Below, one piece after another: positions 43,400 to 52,879 of a DNA stretch of 64,000 nt; position 1 is the stretch's first letter; each line of letters starts with the position of its first letter. Source of the stretch: RGIG5612 sp045598285 (GTDB taxonomy: Bacteria; Bacillota; Clostridia; Lachnospirales; Lachnospiraceae); the NCBI GenBank assembly GCA_045598285.1, contig JAZLLU010000012.1, positions 1-64,000 on the forward strand. Direction: 5' to 3'. A program made the position numbers and the translations under genes. The notes beneath the pieces are model-generated. The model saw only the letters and a program-made list of their open reading frames with translations. It was not told where the DNA came from and made no database searches.

Positions 43400-45946
43400 T
43401 TATATTAATTGCCACAATAATTCTTTAGTTTTATCTAAAGCTTCTTGCGATACTAAATCAACTTTGTCATTATCAAAATAATCTAATGTTTCAGATAATA
43501 TTTCGTCATTTGCAGAAACTAATATATCAAAAAGAATTGGACAATTCTTTTCAATAACAACTCTAGCCGCTGCATCATTCAAAAATTCAGCAATTGTACT
43601 TGTACTACTAAATTTATGTTGGAAACTTACTTTAGGTGTATAAACATAATCATAAGCACCACCCTTTACGCACAATCCATCTTTAACTTCAACACCATTA
43701 ATTTCAAATTGTGGCATAAAAATATCTGCTTTAGTTCCTTCAGGTATTTCAAAATGGAAATAAAGTTCACCATTTTCTCTAATTTCCCAATCAGAAACAA
43801 TATCACCTTTTATTGAAGTATATTTACAATGAAATGATGATAGACGATGGTTAATAAAAGGCCTAATTTCAATCCTTGAAAAACCAGGCTCAGATGGTTT
43901 AATTCCAGCCATATATGAATACATAAACTCAACAACTGAACCAAATACATAATGGTTAAGTGAATTCAGTTCATTAGGTCTAATATTTCCATGTGCATCA
44001 AGAGAATACCATGTTTCCCAAATAGTTGTAGCACCTTGGTCAACTTCATCAATCCAACCTGGATAATTTTCACTAAATAAAAATTTATAAGCTACATCAT
44101 CTAATCCATTATCAGCTAAAACATTTAACAAAAATGGGACCGCAGCATATCCAACATTTATTTTATAGCAATCTCTTTTAAGTCTAAGTTTTAATCCTTC
44201 AACTAATTTTTCTTTATCAACATACAATCCCGCTTTTAATGCCAATATATATGCCGTTTGAGTATCTACAGTAATTCTACCTGTTTTAGAAAAATACTCA
44301 TCCATAATTGCATCTTTAACATCTTCAGCTAATTGTTTGTACTTATACATATCTAATATTTTGCCAAGATAAGATGCCGCATTAGCAAGCAAATTTATTG
44401 ATATATAATAGTAAACTGAAGAAATAAAGTATTCATCCGTTGCACCTTTATTGTTATCGAAAGAATAAGAATCTAAAGCAACGTAATCACCATATTGGAA
44501 ACCAAAGTCATGAAGAAAGTGCTTTTTTTCTCTTTCCGAATCTTTCTTATCGACATAATCAACCCAATCTTTCATAAGTTCATAGTTAGACTGAATAATA
44601 TTTAAGTCTCCATACATCTCATATAATGTAGTTGGAATAATCGTTGCTGCATCACCCCAAAGGCCTGAAATAATAGGTTTAGAAACAACTGGAATATATG
44701 TAGGTATTGCACCATCAATTTTTACTTGCTCAGCGCGAAGGTCATGTAAATATTTAGAAAGAAATTCTAAGCAATTCATGTTATAGCAAGCAGTTCTGGC
44801 AAAAAGAGCAATATTACCAGAATATCCTAGTCTTTCATCTCTTTGTGGGCAGTTAGTAGGAATATCAATAAAGTTTGATTTTTGGCTCCACATACAGTTT
44901 CTAAATAATTTATTAATTTTTTCATTAGAAGTATGAATATATCCTACTTCATCTAAATCAGAATAAATAACACATCCAATAAAATCTTCTGGAGCAAGAT
45001 TTCCTTCCCAACCAGTAATCCTTACATATCGACCTGCAAAATATGTAAAATGTGGCATTACAATATCTTCCTTACCATCTGAAATATAAGTAAGTCCACC
45101 TAATGCGCTTCTATAATTTTCATTATAAAAATTACCTTTTTGTAAAATTTCACAAAACTCTAATCTTATCTTGGTTCCTTTAGGCAAATTAGTTTTAAAC
45201 TTAACAAATCCAGCAAAGTTTTGACCAAAATCCAAAAGTGTATCGCCGTTAGGTGCAGATATTATTTCTTTAACTGGCAATTGTTCTTTAACAACAACTG
45301 GAAGTGAATATGATTTAACAAGTTTTTGTGGAAGTTTAATTACATCTGGTTTTTTCTCTTTGTTTTCAACTTCTTCCCATAAAAGTCTATTTATTATTTC
45401 GCCATCATAAATACCACTCATCTCAATATCTGAGCCATAGTATTTCCAACTTTCGTCTGACGAAATAACAATTAACGGTGAATCAGACTCATGCAAATTT
45501 ATTGGTTTTTCAAGATCATATGTTTCAATATCAAAATCATCATCTAAAGAATTATAATTTTTCTTTTCAATAACAATTTCAGCTATCATAGCAAAGCGAG
45601 AGCCATAATTATTACTTTCACCATCAACACCAAATCTTCCTTTGTACCAACCATTTCCTAGAGAAACATCAATAGAGTTAGAATCAGAATCTGGTCCATA
45701 ATGTAACAAATCAGTTATATCATATTCAAAATATTGGATAGTATTTTCGTAATCAGATATATATGGCGTTAAAATTTCATTACCAACTCTAACACCATTT
45801 ACATAAGACTCAAAAAGACCAAGCCCTGTAATATAAAGGGTGGCCTTTTCAATATCATCATCAATAAAAAAGTCTTTAAAGAATATTGGGTGGAACTTAT
45901 CTTCCTTTTTAGGTGATATCCACTTTGCATTCCATAAACGCTCCAT
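43400..45946 (-). CDS. Alpha-L-rhamnosidase-like protein, GH78
   Basis: 848 aa. It has no signal peptide, so it is cytoplasmic and likely acts on imported rhamnosides (plant or host glycan fragments). N-terminal beta domains (WNAKWISPKKEDK, FESYVNGVRVG, SLGNGWYKGRFG) are typical of GH78, then an (alpha/alpha)6 barrel about 320-700. DIPTNCPQRDERLGYSGNIAL holds the conserved acidic pair and WIDEVDQGATTIWETWYSLDAHGN the general-acid Glu region. Residues beyond 790 form a helical tail that looks unrelated to the barrel. No sugar transporter or other glycosidase is nearby; it follows glnS after a GC-rich spacer. Confidence 0.88.
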   Translation of the reverse strand: MERLWNAKWISPKKEDKFHPIFFKDFFIDDDIEKATLYITGLGLFESYVNGVRVGNEILTPYISDYENTIQYFEYDITDLLHYGPDSDSNSIDVSLGNGWYKGRFGVDGESNNYGSRFAMIAEIVIEKKNYNSLDDDFDIETYDLEKPINLHESDSPLIVISSDESWKYYGSDIEMSGIYDGEIINRLLWEEVENKEKKPDVIKLPQKLVKSYSLPVVVKEQLPVKEIISAPNGDTLLDFGQNFAGFVKFKTNLPKGTKIRLEFCEILQKGNFYNENYRSALGGLTYISDGKEDIVMPHFTYFAGRYVRITGWEGNLAPEDFIGCVIYSDLDEVGYIHTSNEKINKLFRNCMWSQKSNFIDIPTNCPQRDERLGYSGNIALFARTACYNMNCLEFLSKYLHDLRAEQVKIDGAIPTYIPVVSKPIISGLWGDAATIIPTTLYEMYGDLNIIQSNYELMKDWVDYVDKKDSEREKKHFLHDFGFQYGDYVALDSYSFDNNKGATDEYFISSVYYYISINLLANAASYLGKILDMYKYKQLAEDVKDAIMDEYFSKTGRITVDTQTAYILALKAGLYVDKEKLVEGLKLRLKRDCYKINVGYAAVPFLLNVLADNGLDDVAYKFLFSENYPGWIDEVDQGATTIWETWYSLDAHGNIRPNELNSLNHYVFGSVVEFMYSYMAGIKPSEPGFSRIEIRPFINHRLSSFHCKYTSIKGDIVSDWEIRENGELYFHFEIPEGTKADIFMPQFEINGVEVKDGLCVKGGAYDYVYTPKVSFQHKFSSTSTIAEFLNDAAARVVIEKNCPILFDILVSANDEILSETLDYFDNDKVDLVSQEALDKTKELLWQLI

Positions 45947-45960
45947 AATCTACTCCTACT

Positions 45961-46060
45961 ATCTTACTATTATCCTTGCTCCCACAGGACACCTCCCATT
46001 GCTTCGTAGGGAACCCTTACCCTACTCGCATGGTGCCTTCCTGCTCGCGCTCGGAACACT
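45961..46060. other. GC-rich spacer between glnS and the rhamnosidase gene
   Basis: About 100 bases of locally high G+C. It includes a GTAGGG/CCCTAC hairpin (8-base loop) at about 46006-46025. It resembles the GC-rich islands at 9.3 and 28.4 kb in composition; I could not align them beyond 8-base matches such as GGAACACT. Confidence 0.5.
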
Positions 46061-46063
46061 ATA

Positions 46064-47701
46064 TTATTGCGGAAGCTTAAAAGAACTCTTTAATGAAACT
46101 ATTCTATTAAATACCAAATGGTCTTTGGTTGTATCTTTTGAGTCAACGTTAAAATATCCATGTCTTACAAATTGGAAAGAATCACCTTTATTAGCTTTTG
46201 CTAATTCAGGTTCTACAAAACAACTCTCCATAACCGTAAGTGAATTAGGATTAATATTTCTTTCTTCATCTACTAATTGTTCATAAAGTCTTGCCTCGCA
46301 TTTAATTGCTTCTTTAGCACTGACCCAATGAATTGTTCCTTTAACTTTGCGACCAGTAAAACCTGTTCCACTCTTAGTTTCAGGATCATAAGTACAATGA
46401 AGTGTTGTGACTTTACCATTCTCATCCTTTTCATACGAATTGCATTTAACAAAATATGCATTCATAAGGCGAACTTCATTTCCAGGGAACAATCTAAAAT
46501 ATTTTGGAGGTGGAACTTCCATAAAATCTTCTCTGTCAATATAAAGTTCTTTTGAGAAAGGAATCTCTCTGCTTCCTAATTCTTCATTTTCAGGATTATT
46601 TTGGACGGTAAGCATCTCAACTTGACCATCAGGATAATTATCAATAATAAGCTTAACAGGGTCTAACACAGCCATATATCTTGGAGCTTTTGGTTTTAAG
46701 TCTTCTCTCAAACAATATTCAAGCATTGCATAATCAGAAGAACTTTGTGCTTTAGAAACTCCACTAAGTTTAATAAACTGCTGTATTGATTCTGGGGTAA
46801 AACCTCGACGTCTGAGTGCCGCAATAGTTACAAGTCTTGGGTCATCCCATCCATCTACGACTCCATTAGCAACAAGTTCTTTAATGTATCTTTTACCAGT
46901 TATAACGCCGGTTAAATACATTTTTGCAAATTCAATTTGACGAGGTGGCATTTCAAAACCAACGTTCTTAACTACCCAATCATATAAAGGTCGGTGGTCT
47001 TCAAATTCCATTGTACAAATTGAATGCGTAACTCCTTCTACTGCATCCTCAATAGGATGAGCAAAATCATACATAGGATAAATGCACCACTTATCACCTG
47101 TGCGATGATGCGATACATGAGCAACACGATAAATAACAGGGTCTCTCATATTCATATTAGGGGAAGACATATCTATCTTTGCTCTTAATACTCTTTTTCC
47201 ATCTGGAATAACTCCACTTTTCATTTCTTCGAAAAGAGATAAGTTTTCCTCTACGCTTCTATCTCTGTATGGGCTATTTATGCCTGGCTTTTCATATGTT
47301 CCTCTGTATTCTTTTATTTCATCAGCAGATAAATCGCAAACATAAGCCTTACCATCTTTAATAAGTTTTATAGCTGCCTCATACATCTTGTCAAAATAAT
47401 CAGATGCAAAATATAGCCTGTCTTCAAAATCAGCGCCAAGCCATTCAACATCTGCCTTAATTGATTCAACAAACTCCGTATCCTCCTTTGTAGGGTTTGT
47501 ATCATCGAAACGTAAATTAAACAGGCCATTGTATTCTTTAGCAAGGCCTGAGTTAAGTAAAATAGATTTGGCATGACCGATGTGCAAATATCCATTAGGT
47601 TCAGGAGGGAACCTCGTTTCTACTCTGTTATATACACCATCGGCCAAATCCTTGTCTATTTGGGCTTCTATAAAGTTTCTTGAAGTTTTATTTTCTTCCA
47701 T
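46064..47701 (-). CDS. glnS: Glutaminyl-tRNA synthetase
   Basis: Attaches glutamine to tRNA-Gln. 545 aa. The HIGH motif is in PPEPNGYLHIGHAKSILLNSGLA (about 32-54); the KMSKS-equivalent is VITGKRYIKEL near 270, then DGWDDPRLVTIAALRRRGFTPESI. C-terminal beta-barrels (anticodon binding) hold VKGTIHWVSAKEAI. Presence of GlnRS suggests direct glutaminylation of tRNA-Gln. It follows rplT by 3 bases, an unusual partner for the infC operon. Confidence 0.96.
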   Translation of the reverse strand: MEENKTSRNFIEAQIDKDLADGVYNRVETRFPPEPNGYLHIGHAKSILLNSGLAKEYNGLFNLRFDDTNPTKEDTEFVESIKADVEWLGADFEDRLYFASDYFDKMYEAAIKLIKDGKAYVCDLSADEIKEYRGTYEKPGINSPYRDRSVEENLSLFEEMKSGVIPDGKRVLRAKIDMSSPNMNMRDPVIYRVAHVSHHRTGDKWCIYPMYDFAHPIEDAVEGVTHSICTMEFEDHRPLYDWVVKNVGFEMPPRQIEFAKMYLTGVITGKRYIKELVANGVVDGWDDPRLVTIAALRRRGFTPESIQQFIKLSGVSKAQSSSDYAMLEYCLREDLKPKAPRYMAVLDPVKLIIDNYPDGQVEMLTVQNNPENEELGSREIPFSKELYIDREDFMEVPPPKYFRLFPGNEVRLMNAYFVKCNSYEKDENGKVTTLHCTYDPETKSGTGFTGRKVKGTIHWVSAKEAIKCEARLYEQLVDEERNINPNSLTVMESCFVEPELAKANKGDSFQFVRHGYFNVDSKDTTKDHLVFNRIVSLKSSFKLPQ

Positions 47702-47704
47702 AAA

Positions 47705-48061
47705 TTACTTTAAGTTTTTCTTTGCAGTTTCAACTAATTCAGTAAAAGTTTTTGCATCATTAACAGCAAGGTCAGCTAAAACTTTTCTGTTAAGTTCGAT
47801 GCCAGCATTTTTAAGGCCGAACATAAATTTACTATATGATAAACCGTTCAATCTTGCAGCTGCATTAATACGTGCAATCCAAAGTTGTCTAAATTGACGT
47901 TTCTTTTGTTTTCTTCCTGCATAAGCGCTTGTAAGAGCACGCATAACGCTTTGTTTAGCGATTCTGTATTGTTTTGATCTGGCTCCTCTATAACCCTTAG
48001 CTAGTTTTAATGTTCTATTATGTCTTTTTTTAGCGTTTAATCCGCCTTTAATTCTTGCCAT
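47705..48061 (-). CDS. rplT: 50S ribosomal protein L20
   Basis: 118 aa, basic, binds 23S rRNA early in assembly. MARIKGGLNAKKRHNRTLKLAKGYRGARSK is the usual start. In Firmicutes L20 also represses its own operon by binding the leader of infC; the leader here (48883-49020) would be the target. Confidence 0.97.
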   Translation of the reverse strand: MARIKGGLNAKKRHNRTLKLAKGYRGARSKQYRIAKQSVMRALTSAYAGRKQKKRQFRQLWIARINAAARLNGLSYSKFMFGLKNAGIELNRKVLADLAVNDAKTFTELVETAKKNLK

Positions 48062-48089
48062 TTCTTAATTCCTCCTTCAATTTAGATTC

Positions 48090-48287
48090 TTACAGATATG
48101 GTAAGATCTTTTTCATGTTCTTAACATTAGTGGCATCAGTTACGATAGCCTTTCTAAGGTTACGTTTTCTCTTTGTTGACTTCTTAGTTAAAATGTGGCT
48201 TTTGTAAGCTTTGTTTCTCTTTAAGTTACCACTAGCAGTTTTTTTGAAACGCTTAGCCGCAGCTCTTTTTGTTTTAATCTTTGGCAT
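48090..48287 (-). CDS. rpmI: 50S ribosomal protein L35
   Basis: 65 aa, very basic; PKIKTKRAAAKRFKKTASGN and KSTKRKRNLRKA are characteristic. Second gene of infC-rpmI-rplT, with a clear GGAGG. Confidence 0.97.
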   Translation of the reverse strand: MPKIKTKRAAAKRFKKTASGNLKRNKAYKSHILTKKSTKRKRNLRKAIVTDATNVKNMKKILPYL

Positions 48288-48316
48288 TTATATTTCCTCC
48301 TAAATAAAATTTGTCA

Positions 48317-48856
48317 TTATTTTTCATCATCTGATTTTTTCTGAGTCTTTGGCGCTGGTTTTTGAGCTAAAAACATAACCATGTTTCTTCCTTCAACCTT
48401 TGGCGCTTTGTCAATTAAAGCAATATCTTCTAGCATTTGTGAAAAATCATCTAATACATGTTTTCCCTCTTGCATATGAGCCATCTCACGTCCTCTAAAG
48501 CGAAGAGCAACTTTAACTTTATCGCCTTTTTCAATAAACTTTCTAGCTATGTTCGCCTTAGTTTTAATATCATTAACATCGATATTAGGTGAAAGACGTA
48601 TTTCTTTGACTTCAATTGTTTTTTGTTTTTTCTTTGCTTCTTTTTCTTTTCTCATCTGTTCATATCTGAATTTGCCATAATCGACAATTCTACAAACAGG
48701 TGGCTCAGCCTTAGGGGCAATCAAAACTAAATCTACTCCTACATCATCAGCAGCAGCTAAAGCATCATTGATGCTCATTACACCAAGTTGTTCGCCATCA
48801 AAACCAATAACACGAACTTCCTTGTCTTTGATTTGTTCATTAACTAAATTGTTAAT
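48317..48856 (-). CDS. infC: Translation initiation factor IF-3 (probable ATT start)
   Basis: Binds the 30S subunit and checks start-codon choice. About 179 aa. Conserved parts: NEQIKDKEVRVIGFDGEQLG, PPVCRIVDYGKFRYEQ, KEIRLSPNIDVNDI and VKVALRFRGREMAH. No ATG stands in the right place; AAGGAGGTGA is followed after 7 bases by an ATT codon (48856) and then NNLVNEQ. AUU is the known infC start in other bacteria, allowing IF-3 to limit its own translation. An in-frame GTG at 48916 lies in the terminator stem and is not the start. Confidence 0.93.
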   Translation of the reverse strand: MNNLVNEQIKDKEVRVIGFDGEQLGVMSINDALAAADDVGVDLVLIAPKAEPPVCRIVDYGKFRYEQMRKEKEAKKKQKTIEVKEIRLSPNIDVNDIKTKANIARKFIEKGDKVKVALRFRGREMAHMQEGKHVLDDFSQMLEDIALIDKAPKVEGRNMVMFLAQKPAPKTQKKSDDEK

Positions 48857-48882
48857 AATTTCACCTCCTTGAAAGTTTAACC

Positions 48883-48917
48883 AAAAAAAGTGGTTAACTT
48901 GCGAAAAGTTAACCACT
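48883..48917 (-). terminator. Leader terminator (attenuator) of infC-rpmI-rplT
   Basis: 12-bp perfect stem (arms 48889-48900 and 48906-48917, loop of 5) followed by seven U on the minus strand, placed between the promoter and infC. A terminator in front of the first gene is the mark of attenuation. Confidence 0.88.
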
Positions 48918-49020
48918 AATAATCAAAATATAGCCTATTGCTAAAATTTGAAAATATTTACCGCCGTGCGCCCATTTGCGACGTGGTGAGAGTGGTAACT
49001 CTTCTTCGTTTTCAAATGAC
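48918..49020 (-). ncRNA. L20-type leader region of the infC operon
   Basis: About 100 transcribed bases upstream of the attenuator. A GC-rich part (48962-49009) carries short complements such as AAGAGTTACCACTCT and CGCAAATGGGCG. Position and the terminator match the Firmicutes L20 leader, where L20 binding favours termination. I did not align it to the family model. Confidence 0.65.
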
Positions 49021-49026
49021 TAGTGT

Positions 49027-49055
49027 ATTATAGCTGTGCTTTAGCCTTGTGTCAA
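49027..49055 (-). promoter_or_regulatory. Consensus promoter of infC-rpmI-rplT-glnS
   Basis: Minus strand TTGACA (49050-49055), exactly 17 bases, TATAAT (49027-49032). The -35 box lies inside the end of the upstream cyclo-ligase gene. Confidence 0.9.
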
Positions 49056-49625
49056 CACAAAATCCATCTTCTCATCATATGAATCTGTAGGTATAGATTC
49101 GTAAAATTGAAAGGCAAAACATACTGCTATTTTAACAAAATGCGTTTCTTTATGAGAACTTAAATATTTATCGTAAAATCCTCCACCATAACCAATTCTA
49201 TTATTATCTTTATCAAAAGCTAATCCTGGCATAAGGATTAATACTTCCTTTTCATGTGCAACCATTTTCTCATCGAAAACCGGTTCAGGAATACCCATAT
49301 ATCCTTTTTTAAGTTCATCAAAAGAATCTATATAGATAAACTCCATATAATCAGGAATTATTTCACCTTTTTTGTTACATGTATCGCCAGAAGCTAAAGT
49401 TTTTGGCACAGCAACTTTCTTGCCATCCTTTAATGCTCTTTCAATAATATGCTTAGTATTTACTTCTTGGTTATAAGGCATATATGCAAAAATGCATGAA
49501 GCATTTTTATATTCATCTAAATCACAAAACTTATCCACAAGAATTAATGAAAGATTTTCAATCTCTTGCGTAGTCATTAAACGTTTTTTATTTGTAACTT
49601 CATTTCTAATTTCTTGTTTAGTCAT
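49041..49625 (-). CDS. 5-formyltetrahydrofolate cyclo-ligase
   Basis: ATP-dependent conversion of 5-formyl-THF to 5,10-methenyl-THF. 194 aa. The N-terminal TKQEIRNEVTNKKR binds ATP phosphate, and the signature MPGLAFDKDNNRIGYGGGFYDKYL is complete. The methenyl product is the substrate of FolD, encoded at 62.8-63.6 kb. It overlaps holA by 8 bases; its 3' end contains the infC promoter. Confidence 0.94.
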   Translation of the reverse strand: MTKQEIRNEVTNKKRLMTTQEIENLSLILVDKFCDLDEYKNASCIFAYMPYNQEVNTKHIIERALKDGKKVAVPKTLASGDTCNKKGEIIPDYMEFIYIDSFDELKKGYMGIPEPVFDEKMVAHEKEVLILMPGLAFDKDNNRIGYGGGFYDKYLSSHKETHFVKIAVCFAFQFYESIPTDSYDEKMDFVLTQG

Positions 49626-50667
49626 TTTTTATATTTTTTGATGAAAACTTAACGAGAAGCATCTCAACTCCTATTTGATCTTCAACATCACCCATTTTTA
49701 TTTTCATATCAGTATCATTGATTTCTTCTAAAATATTTCTTACATCCTTCATCTTAAAATTATTATGCAAATATTTTTCCGCATTTTTTATAATAAACTC
49801 TTGTTTTTTAAGTTGTTTTGCAACTTGAGCTGTTGTTAATCCTTTATTTCTCAATTCTGCCGTTTGGATAAGTGTTCTAAACTGCAAACGAATCATTGCA
49901 AGTATATAAAGAGGATGAGCTCTATTAGCAAGAAGGTCATAATATTTTTCTAAAACAAGTTTAGGATTTTTCTCTGTAATGGCTCTAAGCATATCAAAAA
50001 CCTTTGCTTCAATATCCTCAGATGAAATCGCCATAATATCTTCATCTTCAACAACTTCTCTATCGCCAACATAGTTTACGATTTTTTCATATTCTAATCT
50101 TAATCTATCATAATCGTTTCCTACACGGCTAAGAAGTAATTCTATTGTACTTTTTCTAATCTTTTTATTAGCTTTTGCAAATCCTTTCGCAAGCCAAACA
50201 ATAACTTCCTCATCACTATCTTGTTCGCATGCAACTAATTTCCCTTTTTGCTCAATAGTTTTTACTATCTTTTTATTTTTTGCTGCTCCCTCCTCAAAGA
50301 AAGCTAAAATAGTAGATTTAGGAATATCATTTAGAATCTTTTCAAGCATAGAATCCGAAGATTCGTTTTCATTTTCTTCTTCGGAATTATTTCCTTCTTC
50401 GGTAGGCTTTTCTTTACCTTTAGCCTTAAACTTACCTGAATTTTCTACAATAACCAAACGTTTATCTGCAAAAAACGGCATAGTTACTACGCTGTCATAT
50501 ACTAAAGAAAAATCAATATTTTTACCTTCAAAATATGCAAAGTTCATATCGTTTCCATTAGTAACAGCCGCTCTTAATTTATCGCGATAATTTCTCTTCT
50601 TGAAACTTTCCTCGCCATAAAAAAGATAAATATTTGCAATTTCTTTTGTAAAATCTAGTTCAGCCAT
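49618..50667 (-). CDS. holA: DNA polymerase III subunit delta
   Basis: Clamp-loader subunit that opens the sliding clamp. 349 aa from ATG 50667 (MAELDFTKEIANIYLFYGEES), preceded by AGGTG; longer in-frame starts run into comEC. Domain I at about 15-150 includes an acidic, low-complexity insertion (EEGNNSEEENENESSD, about 100-115). The C-terminal helical collar starts near 225. comEC followed by holA is a common order in Firmicutes. Confidence 0.92.
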   Translation of the reverse strand: MAELDFTKEIANIYLFYGEESFKKRNYRDKLRAAVTNGNDMNFAYFEGKNIDFSLVYDSVVTMPFFADKRLVIVENSGKFKAKGKEKPTEEGNNSEEENENESSDSMLEKILNDIPKSTILAFFEEGAAKNKKIVKTIEQKGKLVACEQDSDEEVIVWLAKGFAKANKKIRKSTIELLLSRVGNDYDRLRLEYEKIVNYVGDREVVEDEDIMAISSEDIEAKVFDMLRAITEKNPKLVLEKYYDLLANRAHPLYILAMIRLQFRTLIQTAELRNKGLTTAQVAKQLKKQEFIIKNAEKYLHNNFKMKDVRNILEEINDTDMKIKMGDVEDQIGVEMLLVKFSSKNIKND

Positions 50668-50695
50668 ATTTTCACCTAAATCTTTAATAATTATA

Positions 50696-52858
50696 TCATA
50701 ACTTAGTTTTAACAGCCACATTGCCTTCATTATCAACAGATAAATCAATTTGTCCTGTTACTGCTGTAAGATAAACTTTTGCTCCAACATTACTGAGCCT
50801 TTCTAATGTTTCTTTGTGAGGATGACCATAACTATTATTTACTCCTGCTGATATAATTGCCATTTTTGGAGAAACCATATCTAAAAACTCCTTTGATGAA
50901 GAAAACCTTGAGCCATGATGAGAAACCTTTAAAAGATTAAATTTATGTAAATTACCTTCGTTAAGTAAAATCTTTTCACCATCATCTTCTAAATCTCCAA
51001 CAAACAAAGCACTAAAATCATTATATTCAAGGTCTAAAACCGTTGAATAAGCATTTAATGATGTTTTATTTGAATACATTTTGTTTGGATGCAAGCATCT
51101 TATTTTTAGCCCATCTTCTGTGATGCAATCACCCGTACAAATATTATTAAAAGAAATATTGTTTTCCTTACATGCATTTTTTAATATTTCATAATTTTCA
51201 TTTTCTTTTATTTTCGGCACATAAACAGCACAAATTTTAATTGCCCCTGCACTATTATCGTTAATCAACTCTAAAAGCCCTGAAATGTGATCATAATCCG
51301 GGTGTGTTACAATCGCGTAATCTATTTTGGAAATCTTTTTATATTTTATAGCGCCTTCCAATCTATATTCTTTTACTTTTGTCACTGAAGTACTTCCGCC
51401 GTCAATTAATATATTTGTATTATGAGGAGTATTTATTAAAATACCATCTCCCTGGTCAACATCAAAAAAGGTGATATTCAATTTATTATCTGGAATTTTA
51501 ATAAATACTATTAATAATAAAATTATGTAAGTTGCAACGCATATAAGTATTTTCTTTATCTTTCCATCTTTTTTTATTTTTGTTTTTGTATTTATATAAA
51601 GCAAGAATAAAGCAATTACACAATAGAACAAAATAATTTTTGGCCATGATAGATTACCAGTAACAATAACACTATAAGGAAATTTATCTGTAATTACACA
51701 AAGCATATTAATCGCATCTAACAAAAATGCCCCAATGCCTATTGCGAATCGACTGATTGCAATGCTAATTGCACCTAACATCGCACTAAAAATTGCACTA
51801 CTTAAAATAAAACTCATAAGTGGAATAACTATTAAGTTTAAAAGCACTGCATATAAAGATATCTCATAATAACTATTTGCAATAATTGGAAGAGTCAAAA
51901 TAAACACGGATGCGCTACTAATAATAGAAATAATAAATTTATTTTTTTCTCTATTAAGTTTTAAGTATTTTTGAACACTAAGCCCTAAAAGTGCTATTGC
52001 AACAATTGCAATAAAAGAAAGTAAAAAAGAAGAATTATAAAGATATAAAGGATTTGTAATCAAAATAATTATTGCGGAGAATGATAAGCTGCTTAGCATG
52101 TCAAAAGGTTTACCAAAAATTACAGCAACCATTCTCATAGCAAACATAATAGTTGCCCTTATTGCTGAAACGCTTTCGCCACTCATAATACAAAAACAAA
52201 CCATAAATATTGTGCTAATAATACATGAGGTAATTAATGAAAATTTTTTATTCAACAAAGAAAAAATAGATATGCCAATTAATGAAATATGTAGACCCGA
52301 AATTGCAAGAATATGCGCGATACCATTTTTTCTATAAAGATTCATTGTATCGTCTTCAATTTTTGACTTATCTCCTGCTACTATAGCGCTAAAAATCCCT
52401 GACTTATCACTTTCTAGTGTTTCATCAAATATTTTTATTATTTTTTTCTTTATGTCGAAAAAGGTTTGTTTTATATAATTATATTCTTTAGAACACTCTT
52501 TAATATTTGTAGCCTTGAATTTATATCCGTAACCTAAAGAATTATAATAATTTTCTTCATCAAAATTTCCAAAATTTCTAGCTTTACTAAATCCAACATT
52601 CTTACACTTAGCTATAAACATTTGTCCTATTTTAAGATTATCCTTTTTTGATACTAAAATAATAGCCTTACCAAAATAGTCGGCGTCTACAAAAAAATAA
52701 TTCGAATTATTTTTTTCTTCAATTTTGATTAATTTTGCTTTGACATCAACTGTTTTTCCAATATCGATTTCTTTATATGGTTTAAGATTAAAAACCTTAA
52801 AGAAAATACAAAACAATACCAAAATAACAGCCAATAAAAGAAGTGGCCTCTTAAACAT
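50696..52858 (-). CDS. comEC: DNA uptake channel protein ComEC/Rec2
   Basis: Carries single-stranded DNA across the membrane in competence. 720 aa with all three parts: a membrane-anchored OB-like domain (about 1-150), the competence membrane domain (about 165-450, with AHILAISGLHISLIGI), and a C-terminal metallo-beta-lactamase domain from about 475 (DVDQGDGILI, VTHPDYDHISGL, KVSHHGS). All metal ligands appear present. Its partner comEA is 3 kb upstream in the same direction, with a two-component system and a GerMN lipoprotein between. Confidence 0.94.
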   Translation of the reverse strand: MFKRPLLLLAVILVLFCIFFKVFNLKPYKEIDIGKTVDVKAKLIKIEEKNNSNYFFVDADYFGKAIILVSKKDNLKIGQMFIAKCKNVGFSKARNFGNFDEENYYNSLGYGYKFKATNIKECSKEYNYIKQTFFDIKKKIIKIFDETLESDKSGIFSAIVAGDKSKIEDDTMNLYRKNGIAHILAISGLHISLIGISIFSLLNKKFSLITSCIISTIFMVCFCIMSGESVSAIRATIMFAMRMVAVIFGKPFDMLSSLSFSAIIILITNPLYLYNSSFLLSFIAIVAIALLGLSVQKYLKLNREKNKFIISIISSASVFILTLPIIANSYYEISLYAVLLNLIVIPLMSFILSSAIFSAMLGAISIAISRFAIGIGAFLLDAINMLCVITDKFPYSVIVTGNLSWPKIILFYCVIALFLLYINTKTKIKKDGKIKKILICVATYIILLLIVFIKIPDNKLNITFFDVDQGDGILINTPHNTNILIDGGSTSVTKVKEYRLEGAIKYKKISKIDYAIVTHPDYDHISGLLELINDNSAGAIKICAVYVPKIKENENYEILKNACKENNISFNNICTGDCITEDGLKIRCLHPNKMYSNKTSLNAYSTVLDLEYNDFSALFVGDLEDDGEKILLNEGNLHKFNLLKVSHHGSRFSSSKEFLDMVSPKMAIISAGVNNSYGHPHKETLERLSNVGAKVYLTAVTGQIDLSVDNEGNVAVKTKL

Positions 52859-52879
52859 ATTTAATAATTAACTTAGCTT

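Noticed and set aside
46890..46920. Apparent loss of the KMSKS motif in glutaminyl-tRNA synthetase
   Set aside because: VITGKR fits the usual variant position in GlnRS and flanking sequence aligns normally, so it is not a defect.
48857..48916. Extended N-terminus for IF-3 from a GTG at 48916
   Set aside because: The GTG lies in the stem of the leader terminator and the extra residues match no IF-3.
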